Shown: positions 41,103-49,864, counted from the first letter of the stretch. The stretch: 64,000 nucleotides of DNA from Streptomyces sp. MZ04 (GCF_004684775.1 NZ_SRIC01000006.1:17712-81711); one strand, 5' to 3'. The notes: generated from the sequence alone by a model not told the origin. Made by a program: numbers and translations.

Positions 41103-42433
41103 CGGACGACGAGCCTCCTCGAATAGTCGATGACCAGGGACGAAACGGTGAACAGGGCACCCGCGCCGACGAAGTAGAGCAGCGCCCAGGTGTACGAACC
41201 GGTGCCGCCGACGATGAATCCGACCGCGATGGGCGTGACGATCCCGGCGATGTTCCCGGACAGGTTCATGGCGGCGCCGACGACGCCGGCGTTGGCCCGG
41301 CCGCCGAGCGTGGACGGCAACGCCCAGAACAGGCCCGCCCACCGCAGGAAGAACAGGACGCCGGAGAGCAGGGCGACCGCGGTCATCGCGTCCGGCACCA
41401 GGACCACACCCAGCAGACCCGCCATCACGGCCGCACCCGCGATCCCCATCATGGTTCGCAGCACCTTGTTGGCACCGGCGCCCCGGGCCCGCCAGTGGTC
41501 GGCGAGCCAGCCGCCGATCAGCTCACCGACGAACCCGGCACCGAAGATGACGAGCGTGGACCAGCCGATCGACTTGATGTCGAAGCCCTTGGTCTCCGAG
41601 AGGTACAACGGGCCCCAGGTGAGCAGGCCGTAGAAGACACCGTTGAAGCCCATCCAGCCCAGGCACATGCCCCAGAACGAGCGGTACCGGAGGTACGAGC
41701 GGAGCTTGGCGGGCCGGTCCCCGCCGGGCACCTCGGCATCCTCGGCCGCGTGCGCCTGCTCGATGTGCGTGGCCTCCGCGTCATTGACACCCGGGTGCTC
41801 GCGCGGTGTGTCACGCAGGAACCGCAGGGCGAAGACGCCGACGGCAACGGTCACCGCACCGGCCACGATGAAGCTGATCCGCCAGCTCCCGGTCCAGGCG
41901 ATGAGCCCGGAGATGGCGACGCCGCCGAGCGCCGAGCCGAGCGGGGCACCGCCGTCCATCAGGACCGCGCCGCGCCCCCGTTCCTTCGCCGGCAGCCAGT
42001 TCGCGTTGAGCTTGCCACCGGCCGGCATCACCGGCGCCTCGACCGTGCCGAGCGCGAGCCGCGCCGCGAGCAGCGAACCGACACCCGTGGCTCCCGCGGT
42101 GAGTCCGGTCGCGACGCCCCAGCCGATACAGGCGCCGCCGGCCATCCGGCGCGGCCCGAACCGGTCGATGAGCCACCCGCTGGGGATCTGCATCAGCGCG
42201 TACGTCCAGAAGAACGCGCTGAGGACAAAGCCGGTGACCTCCTTGGACAGGTTCAGATCCTCGGTGATCAGCGGCAGCGCGACGGAGACGGAGCCGCGGT
42301 CGATGTAGTTGAGCGCGACCACGCCGAGCAGGAGCAGGAACACCTTCCAGCGGGTGCGGGTGGGAGCGGCCTCGGTGGTTCTGGGGGGATCGGTGGCCGC
42401 GTCGGAGACGCTGGCCGGGTTGGTCGGCGACAT
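41099..42433 (-). CDS. MFS transporter, anion:cation symporter (ACS) type
   Basis: Predicted 444-residue importer with 12 membrane segments. VVALNYIDRGSVSVALPLI in helix 1, SGWLIDRFGPRRM (motif A) and the GTVEAPVMPAGGKLNANWLPAKERGRG region are typical of the ACS family, which takes up organic acids such as glucarate, galactonate or phthalate. ATG at 42433. It heads an operon with the GAF-isomerase and faces the divergent GntR gene. The cargo is probably the carboxylate or imide degraded by the two enzymes. Confidence 0.9.
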   Translation of the reverse strand: MSPTNPASVSDAATDPPRTTEAAPTRTRWKVFLLLLGVVALNYIDRGSVSVALPLITEDLNLSKEVTGFVLSAFFWTYALMQIPSGWLIDRFGPRRMAGGACIGWGVATGLTAGATGVGSLLAARLALGTVEAPVMPAGGKLNANWLPAKERGRGAVLMDGGAPLGSALGGVAISGLIAWTGSWRISFIVAGAVTVAVGVFALRFLRDTPREHPGVNDAEATHIEQAHAAEDAEVPGGDRPAKLRSYLRYRSFWGMCLGWMGFNGVFYGLLTWGPLYLSETKGFDIKSIGWSTLVIFGAGFVGELIGGWLADHWRARGAGANKVLRTMMGIAGAAVMAGLLGVVLVPDAMTAVALLSGVLFFLRWAGLFWALPSTLGGRANAGVVGAAMNLSGNIAGIVTPIAVGFIVGGTGSYTWALLYFVGAGALFTVSSLVIDYSRRLVVR

Positions 42434-42546
42434 GTCAGACCCTTTGTTCGGCAGGGGGACGAGCTGCGGAAGGGCATGCTGCGCAAGGCCGCGGTGGCGG
42501 CCCGGCGGACAGATGGACAAGCGAGTGGCCTGCGCGTTCGGCGCTA

Positions 42547-42601
42547 TGGCATACCAAAGAATGCGGATGCGGCTGCCTCGCGTCAAGGCGTTGGTATACC
42601 G
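42547..42601. promoter_or_regulatory. paired operators in the MFS/GntR divergent region
   Basis: TGGCATACCA (42547-42556) and TGGTATACCG (42592-42601) each differ by one base from the palindrome TGGTATACCA and are centred 45 bases apart, about four helical turns. They lie between the MFS start and the GntR start. Confidence 0.6.
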
Positions 42602-42626
42602 TAAGTGGAATTGACGGGGAGGGAAC

Positions 42627-43307
42627 ATGGCACAGACAGGCTCCGGAGAGACGGGCGGCTGGCTCCGTGACCAGGTCTGCGAGGGCATCCGCGACCGGAT
42701 CATCTCCGGGCAACTACGCCCGGGTGACCGGCTGTTGGAACGGGATGTCGCCGAGGAGTTCAACGTCTCGCGCATCCCGGTCCGCGAGGCGATCCGCGTC
42801 CTGCTCAGCGAGGGCTTCCTGGAGGCCGCCTCGCCCCGCAAGATCGTGGTCAAGCAGCTCTCGTTCCAGGACGTACTGGACCTCTTCGACCTCCGCGAAG
42901 CGCTGGAGGTGCTGGCCGTGCGCCGGGCCACGGAACGCGCGGAGAAGCCCCAACTCGATGCCCTGCGGCGCTTGTTGGACAGTGCCGAGAAGGCGACCCG
43001 GACCGGCAGGCCCGATCGCATCTCCCGCGCCAACACGTCCTTCCACCACCACATCGTGGAGATCGCCGGCAACGCCATCCTCGCCGACACCCTGCAACCC
43101 CTGGAAGGCCGGATGCGCTGGCTCTTCCAGCAGGTCGACGACCCGGCCACGGTGTGGGAGGAACACCAGGCCCTCTACGAAGCCATCGCGGCCCGGGACA
43201 TCGACCTGGCCGCCGACCGTGCCCTGCGACACGTACGCCACTACCGCGAGGTCGCGGTGCGGGTCCTGTTCGACGAGCGGACGGCGGTGGCGGGGGATGG
43301 GGCTTGA
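42627..43307 (+). CDS. GntR-family regulator (FCD type)
   Basis: Predicted 226-residue repressor. The helix-turn-helix covers residues 16-62 (IRDRIISGQLRPGDRLLERDVAEEFNVSRIPVREAIRVLLSEGFL). The FCD ligand domain follows, with NTSFHHHIVEIAGN and EEHQALYEAIAARD supplying the metal-type histidines. It is divergent from the MFS-isomerase-deacetylase operon and presumably controls it through the paired TGGTATACC sites. ATG at 42627 has GGGGAGGG nearby. Confidence 0.9.
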   Translation: MAQTGSGETGGWLRDQVCEGIRDRIISGQLRPGDRLLERDVAEEFNVSRIPVREAIRVLLSEGFLEAASPRKIVVKQLSFQDVLDLFDLREALEVLAVRRATERAEKPQLDALRRLLDSAEKATRTGRPDRISRANTSFHHHIVEIAGNAILADTLQPLEGRMRWLFQQVDDPATVWEEHQALYEAIAARDIDLAADRALRHVRHYREVAVRVLFDERTAVAGDGA

Positions 43308-43783
43308 GGTGTCAGGGGTTTGGGGTCTCGGGGGTTTGAGGCGTACGGGCGCTGGTGGTCGCCGCGCCATCTTCGCGCCGGGCGCGCGGGCTGGTTCCTC
43401 GGACCCGTTTGAAGGCGACGCGGGCGGTTGAGGCGGGGGAGCTCGGCGGGGTCAGTCTGATCGAGGCGGACTACCTGCACGGCATGTCACCGGGCGAGGT
43501 CGCCGCGCCGAGGCGCACATGGCAATGGGCGAGTTGGCCGGACCTTTCCGAGGCCCCGCCCCGATGCGGCACCGGTCGGGCTCTTTACTCGGACCGGGGT
43601 GAGATCGTCCATTTCCACCCAAGGCGAGCCTGGCGCCAGCCGGACCGCAGTCGAGACCTTCAACTGGTCTGCTCATGACCTTGGTGAGTATGGCCCTCCT
43701 GGCTCACCACGCGTGGCCAGTTCCGGCCGACGGGCTGCCGGTGGGGTGCAACGAGCATCGCGGCGCGGTGCTTCCGCGCGAGA
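43308..43783. other. 476-base region with decayed coding traces only
   Basis: No intact gene is visible. Around 43400-43490 the plus frame reads LKATRAVEAGELGGVSLIEADY followed by LHGMSP, which resembles part of a Gfo/Idh/MocA oxidoreductase (typically ...GELGxVxLIEADYxHD). The rest is unrecognised. Treat the assignment as tentative. Confidence 0.25.
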
Positions 43784-43828
43784 ATGCACACCAAGGATGA
43801 AGCAACTTCACCCAGGGCAGGGGGAATT

Positions 43829-44014
43829 GTGGCGATCGACACGCGGGAGGAAGAGGCCATCCAGGGGGTCGTCGAACGCCTCGCGCACACCTATGGCACG
43901 TCGCGTACGTCTGAAGAGATCGAAGCCGCTGTAGCCGCGGCTCATGCCGGTTTCAGTAACCGGCCCGTCCGCGATTTCGTTCCTGTGCTCGTCGAACGCA
44001 AGGGTGCTGCGAGC
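43829..44014 (+). CDS. three-helix-bundle dimerisation-domain protein (DUF3562-like), end lost
   Basis: AIQGVVERLAHTYGTSRTSEEIEAAVAAAHAGFSNRPVRDFVPVLVERKGA matches the small actinobacterial three-helix protein that also occurs as the N-terminal domain of ArsC-type proteins. GTG at 43829 has GGGG five bases upstream; ATG 43784 is an alternative. The normal short tail is replaced at about 44012 by the opposite-strand monooxygenase remnant, so only the final residues are lost and the frame runs on into unrelated sequence. It may still make the domain. Confidence 0.6.
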
Positions 44015-44412
44015 TCACGCCATTGCTCTGTGGGCGGGGTGTGGGGTGTGGTCGTGAGGAGGTGGAGGCTGACGTGGTCGGCCCCGGCGTCAAGCTGCTC
44101 ATGGACGCGGTGGGCGATGTCCTCGGCGGTGCCGTGGGCCACGATCGCGTCGACGATCTGGGCGCCGAGCGAGTCCACGTCCTCGTACCCCAGGTCGCGC
44201 AGCAGAGCGCGGCGGTTGGGCAGGGCAGCCGCTGCTGTGGTGCGAGCCGGCGCGGCGGTGTGCGAGCGGTCCGGACCCAGCACGCACAGCTGGGTGACGG
44301 CCAGCAGCGCGGTGGGTCCGAGCTGCTCTGGCGTTGCGGGTGTGTTCGACCGGCATGCCCAACAGGTTTGCGCCCCAGGTCCGTTCGGCGGCGAGTGCGA
44401 GCATGTGGCCCC
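44012..44412 (-). pseudogene. C-terminal part of an F420/LLM-class oxidoreductase, frameshifted
   Basis: On the minus strand one frame reads LALAAERTWGANLLGMPVEHTRNA; a second frame continues LGPTALLAVTQLCVLGPDR, then LPNRRALLRDLGYEDVDSLG and DIAHRVHEQLDAGADHVSLHLL. This is the second half of a luciferase-like monooxygenase, with a frame change near 44345. The N-terminal half is replaced by the oxidoreductase fragment beginning at about 44415. Confidence 0.65.
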
Positions 44413-44414
44413 GG

Positions 44415-44909
44415 TACGGCGCGCGAGCTGGACGGCGAGCGAGCCGACGCCCCCCGCGGCTCCGGAGATGACGACGGTCTCGCCCTCCTCGGGCTGGACG
44501 GCGTGTACCGCCCCCATGCGGTTGCTCCGACGACGTACAGGCTGCCGGCCACCTCCCATGAGACCTTCTCCAGCTTGCGTGTGAGGTCACCGGCCTCGAC
44601 CAGGACCAGTTCGGCCTGGGAGGCCCGCTTCTGGGTGAATCCGATCACCTCGGCGCCGGGCGAGAACCCGGCAAGCCCGGTGCCGACCTCCTCGATGACC
44701 CCGGCGAGGTCGCTGCCCTGCCCGGACGGGAACGTCGACGGGAACATATCCGCCAACGCCCCCGTGCGGATGACCGCCTCACTGGGGTTGATGCCGGCCG
44801 CTTTCACGCGTACGAGGACCTGTCCGTCCCCGGGCACCGGGCGTTCCACCTCGTCGACCCGCAACAGGTCGATCCCGCCGAACTCGGCGTACCTGACCGC
44901 CTGGGCATG
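44415..44909 (-). pseudogene. NADP-dependent (quinone) oxidoreductase, truncated and frameshifted
   Basis: The minus strand reads AVRYAEFGGIDLLRVDEVERPVPG, VRVKAAGINPSEA and FPSGQGSDLAGVIEEVGTGL, the N-terminal half of a zinc-free MDR-family oxidoreductase. Near 44515, at a run of five G (minus strand), the frame changes; VQPEEGETVVISGAAGGVGSLAVQLA then follows in the next frame. The sequence ends at about 44415, where the monooxygenase begins. The expected start is also out of frame with the body. Confidence 0.7.
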
Positions 44910-44950
44910 ATGTCTCTCCTTCGACTCGCTGAAGCTGACAGGGGTGTGGG

Positions 44951-45379
44951 CTACGCCCGCCGGAGTTCGAGCACGGGAATGATGCGGATCCCGGCAGTCT
45001 TGCGCTCGTACTCGGCGAAGCCGGGGTAACGCCGCGCTTGCTCGGCGTAGATGCGGTCGCGTTCGGCGCCGGTCAGTTCGCGGACGGTCACCTGGTAGGT
45101 CGCGGTGCCGCGTTCGATGGTGCCCTCACCGGCGGCGGTCAGGTTGCGGTACCAATCCGGGTTGGTGGGTGCTCCGCCCTTGGTTGCGAAGACGTAGACG
45201 ATGTCCGGCGCGGTGTCGTGCGGGAGGTACATCATCGGGCTGACGTGCTCCTGCCCGCTCTTGCGGCCGCGGTGATGGACGAGGACCAGCGGAGCGCCCT
45301 CGAAGACCCCGCCGACCCTGCCCTCGTTCGCTCGGAACTCTGCGATGGTCTTCGCGTTCCGGTCCACTGCTTCGCTCAT
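44951..45379 (-). CDS. deazaflavin (F420)-dependent nitroreductase family protein
   Basis: Predicted 142-residue Ddn-like protein. FEGAPLVLVHHRGRKSGQEHVSPMMYL is the family core and NPDWYRNLTAAGEGTIE the conserved C-terminal part, binding F420 in this family. ATG at 45379 has AGGAG upstream. It is intact although surrounded by gene fragments. The reaction is unknown: many members reduce small enones or quinones. Confidence 0.87.
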   Translation of the reverse strand: MSEAVDRNAKTIAEFRANEGRVGGVFEGAPLVLVHHRGRKSGQEHVSPMMYLPHDTAPDIVYVFATKGGAPTNPDWYRNLTAAGEGTIERGTATYQVTVRELTGAERDRIYAEQARRYPGFAEYERKTAGIRIIPVLELRRA

Positions 45380-45479
45380 GTCGAACTCCTGTCGTTCACG
45401 ATCCGGGTCATGCGCTGGGAGGACGAGCTGTAGGGACAAGAGCGGGCTCTGCCTTGCGCCAGGCGGTGACGCGAACGCC

Positions 45480-45562
45480 GCTGCTCATCGACGCCGCTGG
45501 CGGCGGGGAAGGCCGACTGCCGCACGATTGCCTCGAGGCTCTCTCGCTGTTCGGTGCTGACG
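45480..45562 (-). pseudogene. possible N-terminal fragment of an alpha/beta hydrolase
   Basis: The minus strand reads STEQRESLEAIVRQSAFPAA then SGVDEQR, resembling the N-terminus of steryl acetyl hydrolase-like proteins. Nothing of the catalytic domain follows. The remainder of the 361-base gap 45380-45740 holds a duplicated 17-base unit (about 45602-45637, containing CACTGTGATCCCTTCC) and no recognised gene. Confidence 0.3.
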
Positions 45563-45740
45563 GAGGATCTCGCTTCGGCCGGCGACTTCCTGCCGGGAGG
45601 CGGGCCACTGTGATCCCTTCCCCACTGTGATCCCTTCCACGGACAGGTGCCTTCTCGGTGCCATGGGGCGTCTCGGCTCAGTAGGACATGGCGGGACTTC
45701 TCGTACGTCGCACAGGGGTGAACAGAGCCCGGCGGGCGGC

Positions 45741-46316
45741 TCAGGCTGCGGCGGCCGAGGCCATGCGCAGCGGTGCGAGCGCGGCGCTCCAGGCGATGAC
45801 TTGGTCGAGCATCGTGTCCAGGGCGGGCAGGTTGTACTCGCCGGGCTTGAAGACGCTGAAGTTCTCGAATTCGGTGATCATCGACAGTGCGACCTGCTGG
45901 CGTACGTCGGCCATCTGGAGCTCGGCGGCGACGGCGCGTAGGTGCTCGACGGCCCGGACGCCGCCGACCCCGCCGTAGGACACGAAGCCGACCGCCTTGT
46001 TGTTCCATTCGGCGTAGAGGAAGTCGAGGGCGTTCTTCAGCACGCCCGGGATGCCGTGGTTGTACTCGGGTGTCACGATGACGAACCCGTCGAACGATGC
46101 GATCTTGTCCGCCCACTGCCGGGTGTGCTCGTTCTGGTACTGGCCGAGCGACGGCGGCATGGGCTCGTCGAGGTGCGGCAGCGGGTGGTCGCGGAGGTCG
46201 AGGAGTTCGAACTCGGCGTCGGTGCGGCGTGATGCGATGTCGAGCACCCAGCGGGCGACCTGTTCGCCGTTGCGGTTGGGGCGGGTGCTGCCGAGGATGA
46301 TTCCGATCTTGAGCAT
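45741..46316 (-). CDS. NAD(P)H-dependent FMN reductase
   Basis: Predicted 191-residue flavodoxin-fold reductase. IGIILGSTRPNRNGEQVARWVLD is the FMN phosphate loop and VTPEYNHGIPGVLKNALDFLYAEWNNK the second conserved block. It reduces FMN, quinones or azo compounds. ATG at 46316. It is divergent from a MarR-family regulator with 111 bases between, the usual arrangement for a redox-stress pair. Confidence 0.92.
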   Translation of the reverse strand: MLKIGIILGSTRPNRNGEQVARWVLDIASRRTDAEFELLDLRDHPLPHLDEPMPPSLGQYQNEHTRQWADKIASFDGFVIVTPEYNHGIPGVLKNALDFLYAEWNNKAVGFVSYGGVGGVRAVEHLRAVAAELQMADVRQQVALSMITEFENFSVFKPGEYNLPALDTMLDQVIAWSAALAPLRMASAAAA

Positions 46317-46427
46317 GACGGTTGCCTTCTCATCTGCGGCGCTTCGTCGCTGAAGTGCGTTGCCTGATAGATCGCATGCCGTGCAGATGATCTGTCCAAC
46401 AATGAATAGGCGGGTATCATTCCTGTT

Positions 46428-46955
46428 ATGAGTGCCGAGACACCGATCACGCCGGTCGCCGACGGTGTGGACGGCGCGGGGGACTTCGGTTTCTCCCTCC
46501 TCGTCCTGACGCGCGCGTACCGGACCGTCGTCGCGTCGGCCCTCGCTGACGTTCCGCAGGGCGCCCGCGGCTACCAGACGCTCGCCGTCGTCACCCGAGG
46601 TGACCAGCAAAATCAGGTCGCCCTGGCCACCTACCTGGGGATCGACCGCACGGTGATGACGTACCTGATCGACGACCTCGTCGCGGCCGGCTTGGTCGAG
46701 CGCCGGCTCAACCCCGCCGATCGGCGCCAGCGCAAGATCGTCGCCACCGCCCGGGGCGTCAACACCCTCCAGGACCTGCGGCGGCAGGTACGGGAAGCCG
46801 AAGACCGGCTCCTTGAGACGCTCGATTCGAATGAGCGCCAAGCGTTCCGGACCCTGCTCAGCCGGATCGCCTGCGACGTCCGGGACATGGACTTGGCCAC
46901 TGCCCCCTGCGACGTCACCCCCGACCCGTGCGACGTCGCCGAACCCGGGTCCTAA
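46428..46955 (+). CDS. MarR-family regulator
   Basis: Predicted 175-residue regulator. The winged helix covers about residues 60-105 (NQVALATYLGIDRTVMTYLIDDLVAAGLVERRLNPADRRQRKI). The C-terminus has a repeated PCDV (CDVTPDPCDV), giving two Cys that might sense oxidants. It lies divergently from the FMN reductase and probably represses it. AGATGATCT at about 46385 in the shared gap could be part of an operator. Confidence 0.88.
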   Translation: MSAETPITPVADGVDGAGDFGFSLLVLTRAYRTVVASALADVPQGARGYQTLAVVTRGDQQNQVALATYLGIDRTVMTYLIDDLVAAGLVERRLNPADRRQRKIVATARGVNTLQDLRRQVREAEDRLLETLDSNERQAFRTLLSRIACDVRDMDLATAPCDVTPDPCDVAEPGS

Positions 46956-47260
46956 CCCTTGTTGCAGAAGGCTGGGTCCGGGCGTGCGTATGTGTGCTCT
47001 GACCTGGCGGCCTGCACGTAGGTGGCTCCGCGTTGTTTGAGGAGGTCGGAGGCGAGTTGGGACACGGGGGTCGGGTCGGCCTCAGGGGCGTAACTGGCGA
47101 GTTCCTCGGGGGTGTTGCGCATGCTGGTGGGGTTGAGACGGTCGCCGTGAAGGTGGACGACGAGGGCTCGTTGTGCCTGCAGCGGACGACGGCCGCCGAT
47201 GCTCGTGGGCTGCGAGGCGATGGTGGGCTCGACAGAGATCGCGCGGAGCGCGGTCTCCAT
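46952..47260 (-). CDS. hypothetical protein
   Basis: A 102-residue open frame (METALRAISVEP...) in an otherwise empty 330-base gap. The middle, MRNTPEELASYAPEADPTPVSQLASDLLKQRGATY, has a protein-like composition. No domain is recognised and no good ribosome-binding site is seen. It overlaps the MarR stop by four bases on the opposite strand. It may be a fragment or not a gene. Confidence 0.3.
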   Translation of the reverse strand: METALRAISVEPTIASQPTSIGGRRPLQAQRALVVHLHGDRLNPTSMRNTPEELASYAPEADPTPVSQLASDLLKQRGATYVQAARSEHTYARPDPAFCNKG

Positions 47261-47289
47261 CACACCGCCGTCCCGGCGGTGATGCTGCG

Positions 47290-49125
47290 TCAGCCCAGCG
47301 CGCGGTCGAGGTTGAAAGCGGCGCTGATCAGCGAGAGGTGGGTGAATGCCTGGGGGAAGTTGCCCAGCTGTTCTCCGGTCGGGCCGATCTCCTCTGCGAA
47401 CAGACCGAGGTGGTTGGCGTAGGTGAGCATCTTCTCGAAGGCGAGCCTGGCCTCCTCCAGCCGGCCTGCGCGGGCCAGCGCCTCCACGTACCAGAAGGAG
47501 CAGATCGAGAAGGTGCCCTCGGGGCCGTGCAGGCCGTCCGGGCTGGCGGTCGGGTCGTAGCGGTACACCAGCGAGTCGGAGACCAGGTCCGTGGTGAGCG
47601 CGTCCAGGGTGGAGAGCCACTTGGGGTCGGTGGGCGAGACGAACTTGGCCATCGGCATCATCAGCAGCGAGGCGTCCAGCACGTTGTCGTCCAGCCCCTG
47701 GACGAACGCCCCTCGCTCGGCCGACCAGCCGCGCCGCATGATTTGCCGGTAGATCGCGTCCCGGGACTCCCGCCAGCGGGGCAGGTCCGCCGGCAGACCG
47801 CGGTGGTTCGCCATGCGCATCGCGCGCTCCAGCGCCACCCAGCACATCAGCCGCGAGTACACGAAGTTCCGCCGGCCCGCCCTCGTCTCCCACACCCCCT
47901 CGTCGGGCTGGTCCCAGTGCTCGCACAGCCAGTCCACCACGGCACCGACCTCGTCCCAGCGGTCACTGCTGATCGGCTGCCCCCACTTGTCGTAGAGGTA
48001 GATCGAGTCGATCAGCGCACCGTAGATGTCCAGCTGGAGCTGGCCGGTGGCGGCGTTGCCCACCCGGACCGGTGCGGAGCCGCGGTAGCCCTCCAGGTGC
48101 GGCAGCTCGTACTCGGGCAGCTCGCTGCGCCCGTCGATGCCGTACATGATCTGCAACGGACCGCTCTCCCCCGTGCCCCGCAGGATGCCCCGCTCGGAGA
48201 TGAACCCCATGAACGCCTCGGCCTCCGAGGTGAACCCCAGGCGCAGCATCGCGTAGACGCAGAAGGCGGCGTCGCGGACCCAGACATAGCGGTAGTCCCA
48301 GTTGCGCTCGCCGCCGATCTGCTCGGGCAGGCTGGTGGTCGGTGCGGCGACGATCGCACCGGTCGGCGCGTAGGTGAGCAGCTTCAGCACCAGCGCGGAG
48401 CGGTTCACCATCTCCCGCCACCTCCCGTGGTAGCGCGAACCGGCCAGCCAGTGGCGCCAGAACCGGACGGTCGCCTCGGCCTGCTCCTGCGCCTCGGCGC
48501 GCGGGCACGACCGGGCCGGGACGTCGTCGCCGATCTGGTCGAGGGCGAACACGTTGGACTCGCCCTCGAGGAGCTTGAAGTGCGACCACACGTCCAGGCC
48601 GTCGCTTTCCAGGGGTGCGGTGGCGGTCAGCGCGAGCGTCAGTGACGGTGAGCGGAACACCGCCGTGTGGCCTTCAAGGTGCGTGGTGTGCGCTTCGGCG
48701 CCGTAGCCGAATCGCGGGGCGACCCGCGCCTTGAAGGGGAGGGTTCCGCGGACGCAGATCACCCGCCGGATCAGCCGGTGCCGGGCCGCCTCCCGCGACT
48801 CGTCGACCACGGGCATGAAGTCCTGTATCTCCGCTACCCCGTCCGCGGCGAAGAACCGCGTGATCAGCACGTTCGTGTCGGGGAAGTAGAACTGCCTGGT
48901 GCGTGTCGGGACCTCGGCGGCCAGCTCGAACGACCCGCCCCGGTCGGCGTCGAGGATGGACCCGAACACGCTGGGCGCGTCGAAGCGCGGGCAGCAGTAC
49001 CAGTCGATGGTCCCGTCCGTACCGACCAGGGCGGTCGTACGAAGATCGCCGATCAGGCCGTGCTCGGAGATCGGTATGTAGCGGGAGCTGTCGGCCTGCT
49101 CGAAACCAGTCGTGTCGAACGCCAT
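47290..49125 (-). CDS. glycoside hydrolase family 15 protein (trehalase/glucoamylase-like)
   Basis: Predicted 611-residue two-domain enzyme: an N-terminal beta-sandwich (about 1-230; ISEHGLIGDLRTTALVGTDGTIDWYCCPRFD) and an (alpha/alpha)6 catalytic barrel. The barrel has ERNWDYRYVWVRDAAF and the C-terminal EGTFSICSFWYVEALARAGR, which carry the acid/base region. Length and sequence fit the actinobacterial GH15 group, in which several members are trehalases. It has no signal peptide, so it is cytoplasmic. It is monocistronic. Confidence 0.9.
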   Translation of the reverse strand: MAFDTTGFEQADSSRYIPISEHGLIGDLRTTALVGTDGTIDWYCCPRFDAPSVFGSILDADRGGSFELAAEVPTRTRQFYFPDTNVLITRFFAADGVAEIQDFMPVVDESREAARHRLIRRVICVRGTLPFKARVAPRFGYGAEAHTTHLEGHTAVFRSPSLTLALTATAPLESDGLDVWSHFKLLEGESNVFALDQIGDDVPARSCPRAEAQEQAEATVRFWRHWLAGSRYHGRWREMVNRSALVLKLLTYAPTGAIVAAPTTSLPEQIGGERNWDYRYVWVRDAAFCVYAMLRLGFTSEAEAFMGFISERGILRGTGESGPLQIMYGIDGRSELPEYELPHLEGYRGSAPVRVGNAATGQLQLDIYGALIDSIYLYDKWGQPISSDRWDEVGAVVDWLCEHWDQPDEGVWETRAGRRNFVYSRLMCWVALERAMRMANHRGLPADLPRWRESRDAIYRQIMRRGWSAERGAFVQGLDDNVLDASLLMMPMAKFVSPTDPKWLSTLDALTTDLVSDSLVYRYDPTASPDGLHGPEGTFSICSFWYVEALARAGRLEEARLAFEKMLTYANHLGLFAEEIGPTGEQLGNFPQAFTHLSLISAAFNLDRALG

Positions 49126-49427
49126 AACGGCCTCCCTGCCGCTGCGGCCCGGGCCCGGGCCCGGAGAAAAGCGTTGCTTTCATGCTAGACCGCTACTCGA
49201 GGCGGGGGTCAGACAGAGCCGTGCGGACAGGACTCGGCGGCGATGAGGACCCATCCCTGACCTCTTGTGATCTCGTACACGCACCACCGTGGAGGGCTGG
49301 ATACGCACAGGGTTCTGCGGTCGTCATGGAGGCGTGGAACACCACGGCGCACGTCCAGGAGACAACGCGGCGGACGCGAAGAAGCACGCGTTCATCACGG
49401 CCGAGCTGCACACGTTCTCACGCTGAA
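49126..49427. other. 302-base gap without a recognised gene
   Basis: The region between the GH15 start and the MerR stop holds no convincing coding sequence, hairpin or repeat in my reading, apart from the promoter that must lie close to 49130-49190. Confidence 0.4.
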
Positions 49428-49853
49428 TCACCGGGTGACCGCTGACCGCGCGCCCCGCTCCGCTGACCGCGCGCCCCGCTCCGCAAGGGAGGAGCACTCC
49501 GGACAGTCGGAGATGACCGGGTGCACGCAGCGCACCAGGTGGGCCAGGAACCGGTCAGCCAGTTCGAGGTTCGCGATGTGTTCGGCGATCCGGGTGCGCT
49601 TCGCGTTGACCAGGCCGATGCGGTCGCCCCGTTCCCCCGTGGCAAGTTCGCCGATTTCGGCAAGTGACAGCCCGGCCCGCCGGCCGATTTGGATGAGCCG
49701 GGCCTGGCCGATGATCTGGTCGTCGTAGACGCGATGCCCGGAGGGCAGCCGGCGCGGGCTGAGCAGTCCGATGTCTTCCCAGTGCCGGAGGACATGGGTG
49801 GCCACCCCGAGCAGGGCGGCCGCATCGCCGATCTTCATTTCCGGTGCGGACAT
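49428..49853 (-). CDS. MerR-family regulator
   Basis: Predicted 141-residue MerR protein. The DNA-binding part is MKIGDAAALLGVATHVLRHWEDIGLLSPRRLPSGHRVYDD, followed by a coiled-coil dimerisation helix and CVHPVISDCPECSSL, whose spaced cysteines could bind a metal or sense redox state. The tail ERGARSAERGARSA comes from a 21-base tandem repeat (49440-49481). ATG at 49853 has AAGGAG just upstream (GTG 49856 is also possible). It is divergent from the MBL hydrolase. Confidence 0.88.
   Translation of the reverse strand: MSAPEMKIGDAAALLGVATHVLRHWEDIGLLSPRRLPSGHRVYDDQIIGQARLIQIGRRAGLSLAEIGELATGERGDRIGLVNAKRTRIAEHIANLELADRFLAHLVRCVHPVISDCPECSSLAERGARSAERGARSAVTR
49440..49481. repeat. 21-bp perfect tandem duplication at the end of the MerR gene
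   Basis: CGCTGACCGCGCGCCCCGCTC occurs twice head to tail and encodes the duplicated ERGARSA near the C-terminus, ending about ten bases before the stop. Confidence 0.95.
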
Positions 49854-49864
49854 CACACTCCTTT

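Noticed and set aside
46380..46395. AGATGATCT as a firm MarR operator
   Set aside because: Nine bases of symmetry is too short to support by itself; mentioned only as a possibility under the MarR gene.
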